Origin: Dehalococcoidia bacterium
GTDB taxonomy: Bacteria > Chloroflexota > Dehalococcoidia > Plut-88900
Assembly (NCBI GenBank): GCA_012270635.1
Contig: JAAXHX010000085.1
Span: forward strand, 935 to 6,212
DNA: 5,278 nucleotides
Direction: 5' to 3'
This document shows positions 1-5,278 of this stretch, one piece after another (the stretch's first letter is position 1; each line of letters opens with the position of its first letter). Both the position numbers and the translations under genes were made by a program. A model generated the notes under the pieces. It was not told the origin of the DNA. It did not search any database and saw only the letters and a program-made list of their open reading frames with translations.

Positions 1-297
1 TTCAGCCAGTCCTTCAGCCAGCCCTTTCGCTTGACCTTCCACCACGCCTTCCTGGAACCGCCTTTTGGCGTATCTTTCATATAACATAGCGACTCCCTCC
101 ACGACGGAGTAAATCGATAGGCTCAGGGTCACCAGGACCGCCGCCATCCGCTCCAGCACGGATACCGACGCACCCAACCACCCCGTCATATCGCCGTCCG
201 TTGCTTCTTGCCAGACCACCAGCCCAAGACAGGCCAGGGAGAGCACGATAAAAAGACCCAGCCCCAAGGCTTCTCGGGACCTGTCCAGGTTAGCCAT
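1..297 (-). CDS. Small two-helix membrane protein with a GX3 repeat tail, C-terminus cut by window edge
   Basis: Function is not recognised. The frame opens with ATG at 297 and stays open for 99 codons to the left edge. Residues about 11-29 form a strongly hydrophobic helix, and residues about 50-72 form a second one, separated by a short polar loop containing TDGD. Arginines at the N-terminus (R6, R8) and a basic stretch after helix 2 (ERYAKRRF, 74-81) predict that both ends are cytoplasmic. From residue 83 the protein has a four-residue repeat (EGVV, EGQA, KGLA, EGLA), with glycine at 84, 88, 92 and 96. This is a GX3 pattern likely to form an amphipathic helix, and it is still continuing at the edge. 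The gene follows the hydrolase gene by 15 bases with no strong ribosome binding site, so it is probably read through as the last visible gene of the operon. Similar EGxAEGxA tails occur in many uncharacterised proteins, so they give little clue to function. Confidence 0.75.
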   Translation of the reverse strand, partial: MANLDRSREALGLGLFIVLSLACLGLVVWQEATDGDMTGWLGASVSVLERMAAVLVTLSLSIYSVVEGVAMLYERYAKRRFQEGVVEGQAKGLAEGLAE

Positions 298-312
298 TCT
301 TAGTATAACCTG

Positions 313-1002
313 TCAGCCCAGCCCCGAGACGAACTCCTCGATGGCTGAGTTGACCAGGTCCGGGCGTTCGAGCAGGACGCTGTGGGTTGCCCCTTCGATG
401 ATCAGGGCGCGGCAGTTGTCGAGGTTCTTTTCCAGGTAGCGAGAGTAGATTACGGGGGTCATCACGTCTTCCGTGCCGCAGATGGCGAGGGTCGGCAGCT
501 TGATCTCGGAGACTCGGTCCATGATGTCGAACTGGTCGCAGGCGGTCATGTCGTTGTAGGCGACGGCAGGGCCCACCTGGAGCTTCTCCCGGGTGACGAT
601 GTCCCTGACGTCGGGTTCGTATTCGGCTGCGCCTTCGATGGTGGCCCGGTTCCAGGTCTCCGGGTCCCTGATCCCCTCCTGGTCCTCGGCGAGGTAGTCG
701 GGGTGGACCCGGAGCCGCGCCCCGCTGCCGATGGTTATGATGCCCTTCAGCTCGTCGGGGTAGAGGAGGGCGTACTGGAGGGTGATGCCGCCGCCCATGG
801 AGTGGCCGCAAAGCACTACGTCCTCGTAGCCCCTGCCCCAGATGTAGCCGCGCAGCCACTCGGCGTAGGCGGGTATGGTCTTACAGGGGGTACCCTCGGG
901 GTGGCCGGGGAGAGCGATGGCCTCGGAGCCTGGGAAGCGCTTGGTCTGGTAGTGGTAGGACTCGGGCGAGCCCCCGGCCCCGTGGATGAATATGAGCTTC
1001 AT
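313..1002 (-). CDS. Alpha/beta hydrolase-fold protein
   Basis: This 229-residue protein has the full alpha/beta hydrolase layout. The N-terminal strand MKLIFIHGAGG (1-11) carries the HG oxyanion-hole motif. The nucleophile elbow GHSMGG (66-71) places the catalytic serine at 68. The sequence ICGTED (174-179) supplies the acid Asp179, and GATHS (204-208) supplies the base His207. The region between about 95 and 165 fits the helical cap that sets substrate choice. The length is usual for small single-domain esterase-like members, there is no signal peptide, and it should be cytoplasmic. The substrate cannot be read from the sequence; carboxylesterase or a C-C hydrolase of the MhpC type are both possible. 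The ATG at 1002 is supported by a GAGG ribosome binding site at 1008-1011, five bases upstream and just beyond the gyrA stop, so translation is probably coupled to gyrA. Confidence 0.92.
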   Translation of the reverse strand: MKLIFIHGAGGSPESYHYQTKRFPGSEAIALPGHPEGTPCKTIPAYAEWLRGYIWGRGYEDVVLCGHSMGGGITLQYALLYPDELKGIITIGSGARLRVHPDYLAEDQEGIRDPETWNRATIEGAAEYEPDVRDIVTREKLQVGPAVAYNDMTACDQFDIMDRVSEIKLPTLAICGTEDVMTPVIYSRYLEKNLDNCRALIIEGATHSVLLERPDLVNSAIEEFVSGLG

Positions 1003-1015
1003 AATCCCCTCTCTA
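1003..1015 (-). promoter_or_regulatory. Ribosome binding site of the hydrolase gene, adjoining the gyrA stop
   Basis: Read on the minus strand, the gyrA stop codon TAG (1013-1015) runs directly into AGAGGGG, followed by ATT and the ATG of the hydrolase gene. The GAGG core is five bases from the start codon. A ribosome finishing gyrA would sit on this site, which favours coupled initiation and confirms the ATG at 1002 as the start. Confidence 0.7.
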
Positions 1016-3496
1016 CTTCGATGCCGTCCGGGAGTTGGCGCCCGACCCGTTGACGTTCTCAGTCTGGCCGTCGGAGCAGGCCAGGGCCGCGACGCTGTCT
1101 CCTTCGTCGGGTTTCATGATGTGGACTCCCTGGGTGATCCGCCCCTGCCGGACGGTGATGTTGCTGAGCATGGTTCGGAAAACAGTGCCGTGCTTGGAGA
1201 TGACCATGAGCTCTTGGGCCCGATCGACTACCTTGGCTGCGACCAAAGGCCCCGACTTGTCGGTCACTTTGAACCAGAGCACGCCGAGCCCACCTCGAAT
1301 CTGCGAGCGGTGGGAGTCTATGGGTGTGAGCTTGCCCATGCCATTGACGGATATGACCAGGAGGTGGCGCTTGGGCACGACGATGTCCATGGATATGGCC
1401 TCGTCCTTGTCCTGCAACTTTATTCCCCTGACGCCGCCGCTGACCCGGGAGGCGGAGCGGAGAAGCCCGACGTTGGCTTTGAGGGCCTGGCCCTGCCGGG
1501 TGACGATGATGTAATCGTCCTCGTTGGTGGCGAGGGCCACGGAGACCAGGTCGTCGCCGGGCTTCAGGTTGAAGGCGATGAGGCCGTTGCTGCGGATGTT
1601 GGCGAAGGCCTGGAGAGGGGTCTTCTTTATGACCCCCTGCCTGCTGGCCATGAGCACGAACCCCTCGGCTTCGAAATCCTTCACCTGGATGGGTGCGGTG
1701 GTCCGTTCGCCGGGGTCCATCTTTATCAGGTTGTTGATGTGGATGCCCTTGGCGGTGCGGGAGAGGGCGGAGGGGATCTTGTGGCACTTGATGGAGATGA
1801 CGCGGCCCTTGTTGGTGAAGAAGAGGAGGATATCGTGGGTGTCCACGAGCATCATGTGCTGGAGGACGTCGTCGGCGCGGGTCTCCATGCCGGCGACGCC
1901 CCGGCCCCCCCGCCTCTGGACGCGGTAGGTGTCCTTGGGCATCCGCTTGACGTAGCCGCCGTGGCTCAGGGTCACGACGACCTCCTGATGGGGGATCAGG
2001 TCCTCGTGGGAGAAGGAGCCGGCCTCCTCGTCTATTATCCTGGTGCGGCGGGGGTCGGCGTACTTGGCCTTTATCTCCAGCACCTCGTCCCTGATGAGGA
2101 ACATCACCTTGCGGGGGTTCTCCAGCAAGTCTTCCAGGTAGTTGATCTTCATTATGGTCTCGGCGTATTCGTCGTCGATCTTCTGGCGTTCCAGCTGGGC
2201 GATGCGGCGCAGCTGCATGTCGAGGATGGCCTGGGCCTGGACCTGGGTCAGGTTGAAGAGCTGGATGAGGTTGTTGCGGGCGTCCTCGACGGTCGGGGAC
2301 TGGCGGATGGTGGCGATGATGGCGTCCAGGTTGTCGAGGGCGACCTTGAAGCCTTCCAGGATGTGGGCCCGCTCCCGGGCCTTGCGCAACTCGAAGCGGG
2401 AGCGTCGGACTATGACTTCCCGTCGGAACTCGATGAAGTTCTCCAGGGCGGACTTCAGGCCAATGACACGGGGGGCGCCGTCGACGAGGGCCAGCATGTT
2501 GATGAAATAGGAAGACTGCATCGGGGTGTTCTGGTAGAGGTTGTTGAGCACCACGTCCGGGTACTGGTCCTTCCGCAGCTCTATAACCACCCGGATGCCC
2601 TCGCGGTCCGACTCGTCTCGTATCTCGGTGATGCCGTCGATCCTGCGCTCCCGGACGAGGTCGGCGATCTTTTCTACTAGGGAGGCCTTGTTCAGCTGGT
2701 AGGGGAGCTCGGTGACGACTATCTGACTGCGCTTCCCCTTCTTGGTCTGCACGATGTCGGCCTTGGCCCGGACGACGATCTTGCCGTGGCCGGTGGTGTA
2801 GGCGTTGCGTATGCCCTCCCGGCCCCATATCTCGGCGCGGGTGGGGAAGTCGGGGCCGTGGACGCTATCGAGGAGGTCGTCGATGGAGGTGTCGGGGTCG
2901 TCTATGAGCTTGACCAGGCCGTCGCACAGCTCGCCGAGGTTGTGGGGCGGGATGTTGGTGGCCATGCCGACGGCGATGCCGGAACTGCCGTTCATCAGGA
3001 GGTTGGGGACCCGGGCGGGGAGGACGGTGGGCTCGCCGAGGCTGTCGTCGAAATTGGCCGTGAAGTCGACGGTCTCCATGTCGATGTCGGCGAGCATCTC
3101 GGTGGCGACCTGGGCGAGGCGGGCCTCGGTGTATCGCATGGCGGCGGGGGGGTCGTTGTCGACGCTTCCGAAGTTGCCCTGGCCATCGACGAGCATGTAG
3201 CGCATGGAGAATTCCTGGGCCATTCGCACCATGGCGTCGTAGACGGGGGTGTCGCTGTGGGGGTGATACTTACCGAGGACCTCACCGACGATACGTGCGC
3301 TCTTCTTGTAGGCGCTGTTGGGGTTGAGGTGAAGGTCGTTCATGGCGTAGAGGATGCGGCGGTGGACGGGCTTCAGGCCGTCTCGCACGTCGGGCAGGGC
3401 GCGGGAGACGATGACGCTCATCGCGTAGTCCAGGTAGGAACCGCGCATCTCCTCTTCGATCTTGATAGGCCTGATTTTTCCGATGTCTGTAACCAT
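1013..3496 (-). CDS. gyrA: DNA gyrase subunit A (EC 5.6.2.2)
   Basis: GyrA is the DNA breakage-reunion subunit of gyrase, working as A2B2 with GyrB to introduce negative supercoils using ATP. The protein is 827 residues, a normal length, and its N-terminal numbering matches E. coli GyrA. The catalytic tyrosine is Tyr122 in [10 protein letters not shown], preceded by Arg121. Ile174 in [16 protein letters not shown] matches the DNA-bending isoleucine. The N-terminal winged-helix, tower and coiled-coil part extends to about residue 515. The C-terminal DNA-wrapping beta-propeller follows and begins with the GyrA box QRRGGRG (527-533), which separates it from ParC. The tail after the propeller is short and ends in polar residues (about 811-827) rather than the acidic tail of E. 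coli. The quinolone pocket reads [10 protein letters not shown] (78-87), with unusual Ser81 and Pro84. gyrB is not in the window. The start at 3496 has a good ribosome binding site and gives the expected N-terminus. Confidence 0.99.
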   Translation of the reverse strand: MVTDIGKIRPIKIEEEMRGSYLDYAMSVIVSRALPDVRDGLKPVHRRILYAMNDLHLNPNSAYKKSARIVGEVLGKYHPHSDTPVYDAMVRMAQEFSMRYMLVDGQGNFGSVDNDPPAAMRYTEARLAQVATEMLADIDMETVDFTANFDDSLGEPTVLPARVPNLLMNGSSGIAVGMATNIPPHNLGELCDGLVKLIDDPDTSIDDLLDSVHGPDFPTRAEIWGREGIRNAYTTGHGKIVVRAKADIVQTKKGKRSQIVVTELPYQLNKASLVEKIADLVRERRIDGITEIRDESDREGIRVVIELRKDQYPDVVLNNLYQNTPMQSSYFINMLALVDGAPRVIGLKSALENFIEFRREVIVRRSRFELRKARERAHILEGFKVALDNLDAIIATIRQSPTVEDARNNLIQLFNLTQVQAQAILDMQLRRIAQLERQKIDDEYAETIMKINYLEDLLENPRKVMFLIRDEVLEIKAKYADPRRTRIIDEEAGSFSHEDLIPHQEVVVTLSHGGYVKRMPKDTYRVQRRGGRGVAGMETRADDVLQHMMLVDTHDILLFFTNKGRVISIKCHKIPSALSRTAKGIHINNLIKMDPGERTTAPIQVKDFEAEGFVLMASRQGVIKKTPLQAFANIRSNGLIAFNLKPGDDLVSVALATNEDDYIIVTRQGQALKANVGLLRSASRVSGGVRGIKLQDKDEAISMDIVVPKRHLLVISVNGMGKLTPIDSHRSQIRGGLGVLWFKVTDKSGPLVAAKVVDRAQELMVISKHGTVFRTMLSNITVRQGRITQGVHIMKPDEGDSVAALACSDGQTENVNGSGANSRTASK

Positions 3497-3508
3497 CGCT
3501 GACCTCTA
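3497..3508 (-). promoter_or_regulatory. Ribosome binding site of gyrA overlapping the stop of the upstream gene
   Basis: On the minus strand the amidotransferase stop TAG (3506-3508) overlaps an AGAGG Shine-Dalgarno sequence (3503-3507), followed by the six-base spacer TCAGCG and the gyrA ATG. The overlap implies coupled translation of the two genes and supports the start at 3496. Confidence 0.75.
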
Positions 3509-4189
3509 AGCAGAGTTCCTGGAGAACCTCTCCGCCGCTTCGGCGAGGGCGTGAAACAGGTTCAGGTTCTTGGGGTGGTTTTCGGACTCTCTCTCTGGGT
3601 GCCACTGGACGCCGAAGACCCAGGTGTGGGAAAGGGCCTCCACGGCCTCGATCAGGTTGCCATCGAGGACGTAGGCAGAGGCGAGAAGACCGGGGGCCTT
3701 CTGGGACTGGGTGAAGCCCTGGTTGTGCCTGCTGTTGACGCGCATGATGGGGGCGCCGCCAAAGATGGCGCCCAATCGGCTGCCCGGAGCGACATATATG
3801 TCGTGGAACACGGACTTGACCAGGTCAGGCGACCGGTGCCCCTTGATCTTCCGGGTGAGCTTTCCGCCCATAACCACATTCAGGGCCTCCATGCCTCGGC
3901 AGACGCCGAATATGGGCATATCCCGTTTCAGGGCCTCTTTCAGCAGGGGCAACTCGAAGGCGTCCCGCTCCTTGTCGGGGGTTGCATCGAGAAAAGGTTC
4001 CTCGTAGTAGTGAGGATCGATGTCTTCTCCACCGGACAGAAGCAAGCCGTCTACGCCGTCTAGGATAGAGGAAAGATGGGCGTCGGGGTCGGGGCGAAGG
4101 ATGATCGGCTGAGCGCCGACTTTCTCCAGGACCCGTATGTAGCGGGCCCCCTTGGCCTTCTTTGAGGTGGTTATACCTACTATGGGCAT
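3506..4189 (-). CDS. Class I glutamine amidotransferase-like hydrolase (PuuD/peptidase C26 family)
   Basis: Members of this family cleave gamma-glutamyl bonds, as in gamma-glutamyl-GABA hydrolase PuuD of putrescine breakdown. The N-terminus MPIVGITTS matches the usual opening strand. SGGEDIDP (52-59) is the family oxyanion-strand motif. GVCRGMEALNV (95-105) is the nucleophile elbow with Cys97, and GVQWHPE (193-199) carries His197 and Glu199, so the Cys-His-Glu triad is complete. The family sequence VNSxHHQ appears here as VNSRHNQ (151-157), with Asn in place of the second His. At 227 residues it is somewhat shorter than E. coli PuuD (about 254), mostly from a shortened segment after the first strand. 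No synthetase domain is attached, so it acts as a free hydrolase. No other putrescine genes are nearby, so the real substrate is open and no gene symbol is given. The ATG at 4189 has no Shine-Dalgarno sequence, but no other in-frame ATG, GTG or TTG exists before the upstream stop at 4253-4255. Confidence 0.93.
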   Translation of the reverse strand: MPIVGITTSKKAKGARYIRVLEKVGAQPIILRPDPDAHLSSILDGVDGLLLSGGEDIDPHYYEEPFLDATPDKERDAFELPLLKEALKRDMPIFGVCRGMEALNVVMGGKLTRKIKGHRSPDLVKSVFHDIYVAPGSRLGAIFGGAPIMRVNSRHNQGFTQSQKAPGLLASAYVLDGNLIEAVEALSHTWVFGVQWHPERESENHPKNLNLFHALAEAAERFSRNSA

Positions 4190-4264
4190 TCGGGAAGCGG
4201 GGACTTCATGGAAGAAATCGAGGAGTTTGGAGAGAGTAAAAAACAGTTCCCATCAGGCATGGCA

Positions 4265-4293
4265 ATAATACCATTTCCCTCACACTAGGGCAA
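4265..4293 (-). promoter_or_regulatory. Predicted sigma70-type promoter of the amidotransferase-gyrA operon
   Basis: On the minus strand a -35 element TTGCCC (4288-4293, four of six matches to TTGACA) is followed by a 17-base spacer (4271-4287) and a -10 element TATTAT (4265-4270, five of six matches to TATAAT). The bases TGG just before the -10 also fit an extended -10 (TGn). Transcription would begin near 4257-4260, giving a leader of about 70 bases before the amidotransferase ATG. Position, spacing and lack of any other good candidate make this the likely operon promoter. It is a prediction from sequence alone. Confidence 0.55.
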
Positions 4294-4310
4294 CGATTTG
4301 CACTCGTTGG

Positions 4311-4333
4311 AAAAGGGACAAAATCCTTTGCCC
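4311..4333 (-). terminator. Possible rho-independent terminator of the lipoprotein unit
   Basis: On the minus strand GGGCAAA (4327-4333) pairs with TTTG-CCC (4315-4322, one T bulged at 4318) around the four-base loop GGAT. It is followed directly by TTTT (4311-4314). The stem has seven pairs but is only partly G+C, and the T-run is short, so strength would be modest. It lies about 18 bases upstream of the -35 element of the operon promoter, a sensible place to stop transcripts from the lipoprotein gene, although that gene ends some 300 bases earlier. Confidence 0.35.
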
Positions 4334-4637
4334 ATCCATGCAGTAGAGCTTATGTTGGCAGAAGTGTCCAGATCTCAGGTATAAGCGCGTAGCCCGGCTC
4401 AGTCTGGCGGATTGAAGCACTTACCGTAGTGCGGCTTTAGGTTACGCTTACGCGTCCACCTGACAATGTGGTTGGGAATTTAAATACGATACTGGCTCGT
4501 AACCATGCCCCGTACTGCAGTTGCCTTTATTGGGACTGGCCGCATGTGCACCTAGCGTTATGCAGAGTAACAAGGGGTGTAGAAATTACGGCATTAATTG
4601 TATGCAGCGTCATGTATAGACCTTCTTGTGTTGCAGA

Positions 4638-5099
4638 TCATTGCACACACCCGAAGTCACGCAACATGCGCTCTGTAGGTTTAACTATGACCTGCAGATT
4701 AGTGATCGTGTACCGCCAGTATTCGATAAATTCCGCTTGCTGCTCCGCGGTCATGGGATCCCGGTACACTTCGTCATAGACCATATCCAGCAGGGCGCTT
4801 GCCTCCAAAATAGCGGTGTACCCCTCACTAATCTCGCGCATAGCATCCGGTAAGAAGTGCCAGCAACACCAGACGTAGGGCAAGGCGTCTTTGGCGTCGT
4901 AATCGCACGCGTCAACATAATTGGCCAGTTGTGCAGTATGGTCGCGCATTCGGCTAGCTAATTTCATTGCTTGGTCCCAGTCCGTAACATCCTCAGCTTT
5001 GATGCGCGGCAGTTCTTCCAGTGTAGGAGGCATGGGTTCGACTTCAGTGCCACACGCAAATAGTGCGAGCGTTACCAGAACCAATGTCATCCGTATCAT
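4638..5099 (-). CDS. Small predicted lipoprotein of unknown function
   Basis: I do not recognise a family. The 153-residue product starts MIRM and continues with a hydrophobic stretch (5-15) ending in LFAC at 13-16. This fits a type II signal peptide with Cys16 as the lipidated residue, although Phe at -2 is not the commonest choice. A Pro/Glu-rich linker follows (EVEPMPPTLEELP, 19-31), then a body that looks mostly helical and acidic. Four more cysteines occur at 65, 78, 79 and 151, including a CC pair in VWCCWHF, so disulfides are possible if it is exported. The start at 5099 is supported by AAGAGGA (5105-5111) with a five-base spacer. The gene follows a partial upstream gene by 61 bases on the same strand. 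Its third codon positions are much less G+C-biased than those of gyrA. It is probably real, given its signal peptide, ribosome binding site and full-length open frame. Confidence 0.7.
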   Translation of the reverse strand: MIRMTLVLVTLALFACGTEVEPMPPTLEELPRIKAEDVTDWDQAMKLASRMRDHTAQLANYVDACDYDAKDALPYVWCCWHFLPDAMREISEGYTAILEASALLDMVYDEVYRDPMTAEQQAEFIEYWRYTITNLQVIVKPTERMLRDFGCVQ

Positions 5100-5104
5100 G
5101 GTCG

Positions 5105-5111
5105 TCCTCTT
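5105..5111 (-). promoter_or_regulatory. Ribosome binding site of the lipoprotein gene
   Basis: AAGAGGA on the minus strand lies five bases before the ATG at 5099. It selects this ATG over the second Met codon (residue 4). The site begins three bases after the 3' arm of a strong intergenic hairpin. Confidence 0.65.
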
Positions 5112-5114
5112 GGC

Positions 5115-5150
5115 GCCGGGAGGCTACGCCAGCGACGCAAGCCTCCCGGC
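5115..5150 (-). repeat. Perfect 10-bp inverted repeat (intergenic hairpin)
   Basis: GCCGGGAGGC (5115-5124) and GCCTCCCGGC (5141-5150) are exact reverse complements separated by a 16-base loop. The hairpin sits wholly in the 61-base gap between the stop of the upstream gene (5161) and the lipoprotein start. Neither strand has a T-run after the stem, so a classic terminator is unlikely. It could protect or process the transcript, or influence access to the adjacent ribosome binding site. Confidence 0.7.
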
Positions 5151-5160
5151 AATACAGGAC

Positions 5161-5277
5161 TTATGGGACTCGCTTGGTCAGGGAAGTAGTTCCACCCTCG
5201 TACCAGAACTCGTCATCGTCGTTCCAGTCCTCAACGTAGTGGACGCCGTTCACGCGCCATTTGATAAGTGGAGCCAC
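5161..5277 (-). CDS. C-terminal end of an unidentified protein, 5' part beyond the window
   Basis: This minus-strand frame is open from the right edge to a TAA stop at 5161-5163, giving 38 residues that begin VAPLIKWRVNG and end in SLTKRVP. The stretch is rich in aromatic and acidic residues (HYVEDWNDDDEFWYEGG). No family is recognisable from so little sequence. It is supported as coding by the uninterrupted frame, by the absence of an alternative in the other minus frame tested (which stops early), and by the stop placed just before an intergenic hairpin and a well-formed ribosome binding site for the next gene. It probably shares a transcript with the lipoprotein gene. Confidence 0.5.
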   Translation of the reverse strand: MAPLIKWRVNGVHYVEDWNDDDEFWYEGGTTSLTKRVP

Positions 5278-5278
5278 G

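Larger units (their letters stand above)
4190..4637. other. Long intergenic region, A+T-richer than the flanking operon
   Basis: These 448 bases contain no convincing protein gene on either strand and no recognisable tRNA or other known RNA. Sampled lines have about 40-45% G+C, against about 63% in gyrA. Supported contents are a promoter for the operon on the left and a terminator-like hairpin just upstream of it. Weaker items are a five-bp inverted repeat GCACT/AGTGC (4417-4432), a tandem TTACGC doublet at 4442-4453, and a run of six A on the plus strand at 4238-4243. I see nothing identifiable between about 4460 and 4637. Confidence 0.6.

Noticed and set aside
303..308. TATACT in the gap before the membrane protein as an internal promoter
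   Set aside because: No acceptable -35 element lies 16-18 bases upstream, and the gap is only 15 bases inside an apparent operon.
382..1053. Plus-strand open frame of 223 codons opposite the alpha/beta hydrolase
   Set aside because: It is a shadow of a gene with an intact catalytic triad. The translation is compositionally biased and resembles no family.
986..2680. Long plus-strand open frame of 564 codons antisense to gyrA
   Set aside because: It lies wholly opposite a certain gyrA gene in G+C-rich DNA, where long stop-free antisense frames are expected. Its translation is low-complexity in G, V, D and L and has no recognisable domain.
4238..4262. CCAT/ATGG hairpin followed by six T on the minus strand, as an attenuator in the operon leader
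   Set aside because: The stem has only four pairs, the T-run is several bases away, and the hairpin straddles the predicted transcription start.
4417..4432. Inverted repeat GCACT/AGTGC as a terminator or RNA element
   Set aside because: The stem is only five pairs with a six-base loop and no T-run on either strand, which is within chance expectation for this length of DNA.
4300..4637. A structured RNA gene (tRNA, tmRNA, RNase P RNA, SRP RNA) or known riboswitch
   Set aside because: I looked for the conserved cores of these RNAs on both strands and found none. A covariance-model search would be the decisive test.
4468..4779. Plus-strand ORF of 103 codons with a GTG start and several cysteines
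   Set aside because: It has no ribosome binding site, overlaps the lipoprotein gene on the opposite strand by about 140 bases, and shows no domain or signal. A possible CTGACA box at 4460-4465 has no well-spaced -10 partner.

Overview
The window is bacterial DNA in which every supported gene lies on the minus strand, so transcription runs from right to left. Reading from the right edge, it holds the C-terminal tail of an unidentified protein (5161-5277), a small predicted lipoprotein (4638-5099), a gene-poor stretch of about 450 bases (4190-4637), and a tightly packed set of four genes. These are a class I glutamine amidotransferase-like hydrolase of the PuuD/peptidase C26 group (3506-4189), DNA gyrase subunit A (1013-3496), an alpha/beta hydrolase (313-1002), and the N-terminal part of a small two-helix membrane protein that runs off the left edge (1-297).

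The four left-hand genes are separated by only 9, 10 and 15 bases. At two of these junctions the Shine-Dalgarno sequence overlaps or directly follows the TAG stop codon of the upstream gene, so they look like one operon with coupled translation. A good sigma70-type promoter with an extended -10 element sits at 4265-4293, upstream of the amidotransferase gene. A small terminator-like hairpin at 4311-4333, just upstream of that promoter, could separate this operon from the lipoprotein unit. gyrA is the housekeeping anchor: it encodes the breakage-reunion subunit of gyrase. No metabolic link between gyrase and the two hydrolases is evident from the sequence.

Base composition changes along the window. 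Sampled 60-base lines give about 63% G+C inside gyrA, 40-45% in the intergenic stretch, and 52-55% in the lipoprotein gene and the fragment to its right. The right-hand part therefore looks like a more variable or separately acquired segment next to a conserved core.

The organism is an uncultured-type, moderately G+C-rich bacterium. The gyrase clearly has the GyrA box, and the membrane protein carries a glycine-every-four-residues tail of a kind I associate with Chloroflexota (Dehalococcoidia/SAR202-like) genomes. That placement is an inference, not something the sequence proves. The most notable points are the unusual quinolone-pocket residues of GyrA (Ser81, Thr83, Pro84), a possible 26-codon leader ORF overlapping the start of the amidotransferase gene, and a perfect 10-bp hairpin without a T-run between the two right-hand genes. 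I saw no tRNA, rRNA, CRISPR array, insertion sequence or clearly new defence-type system.
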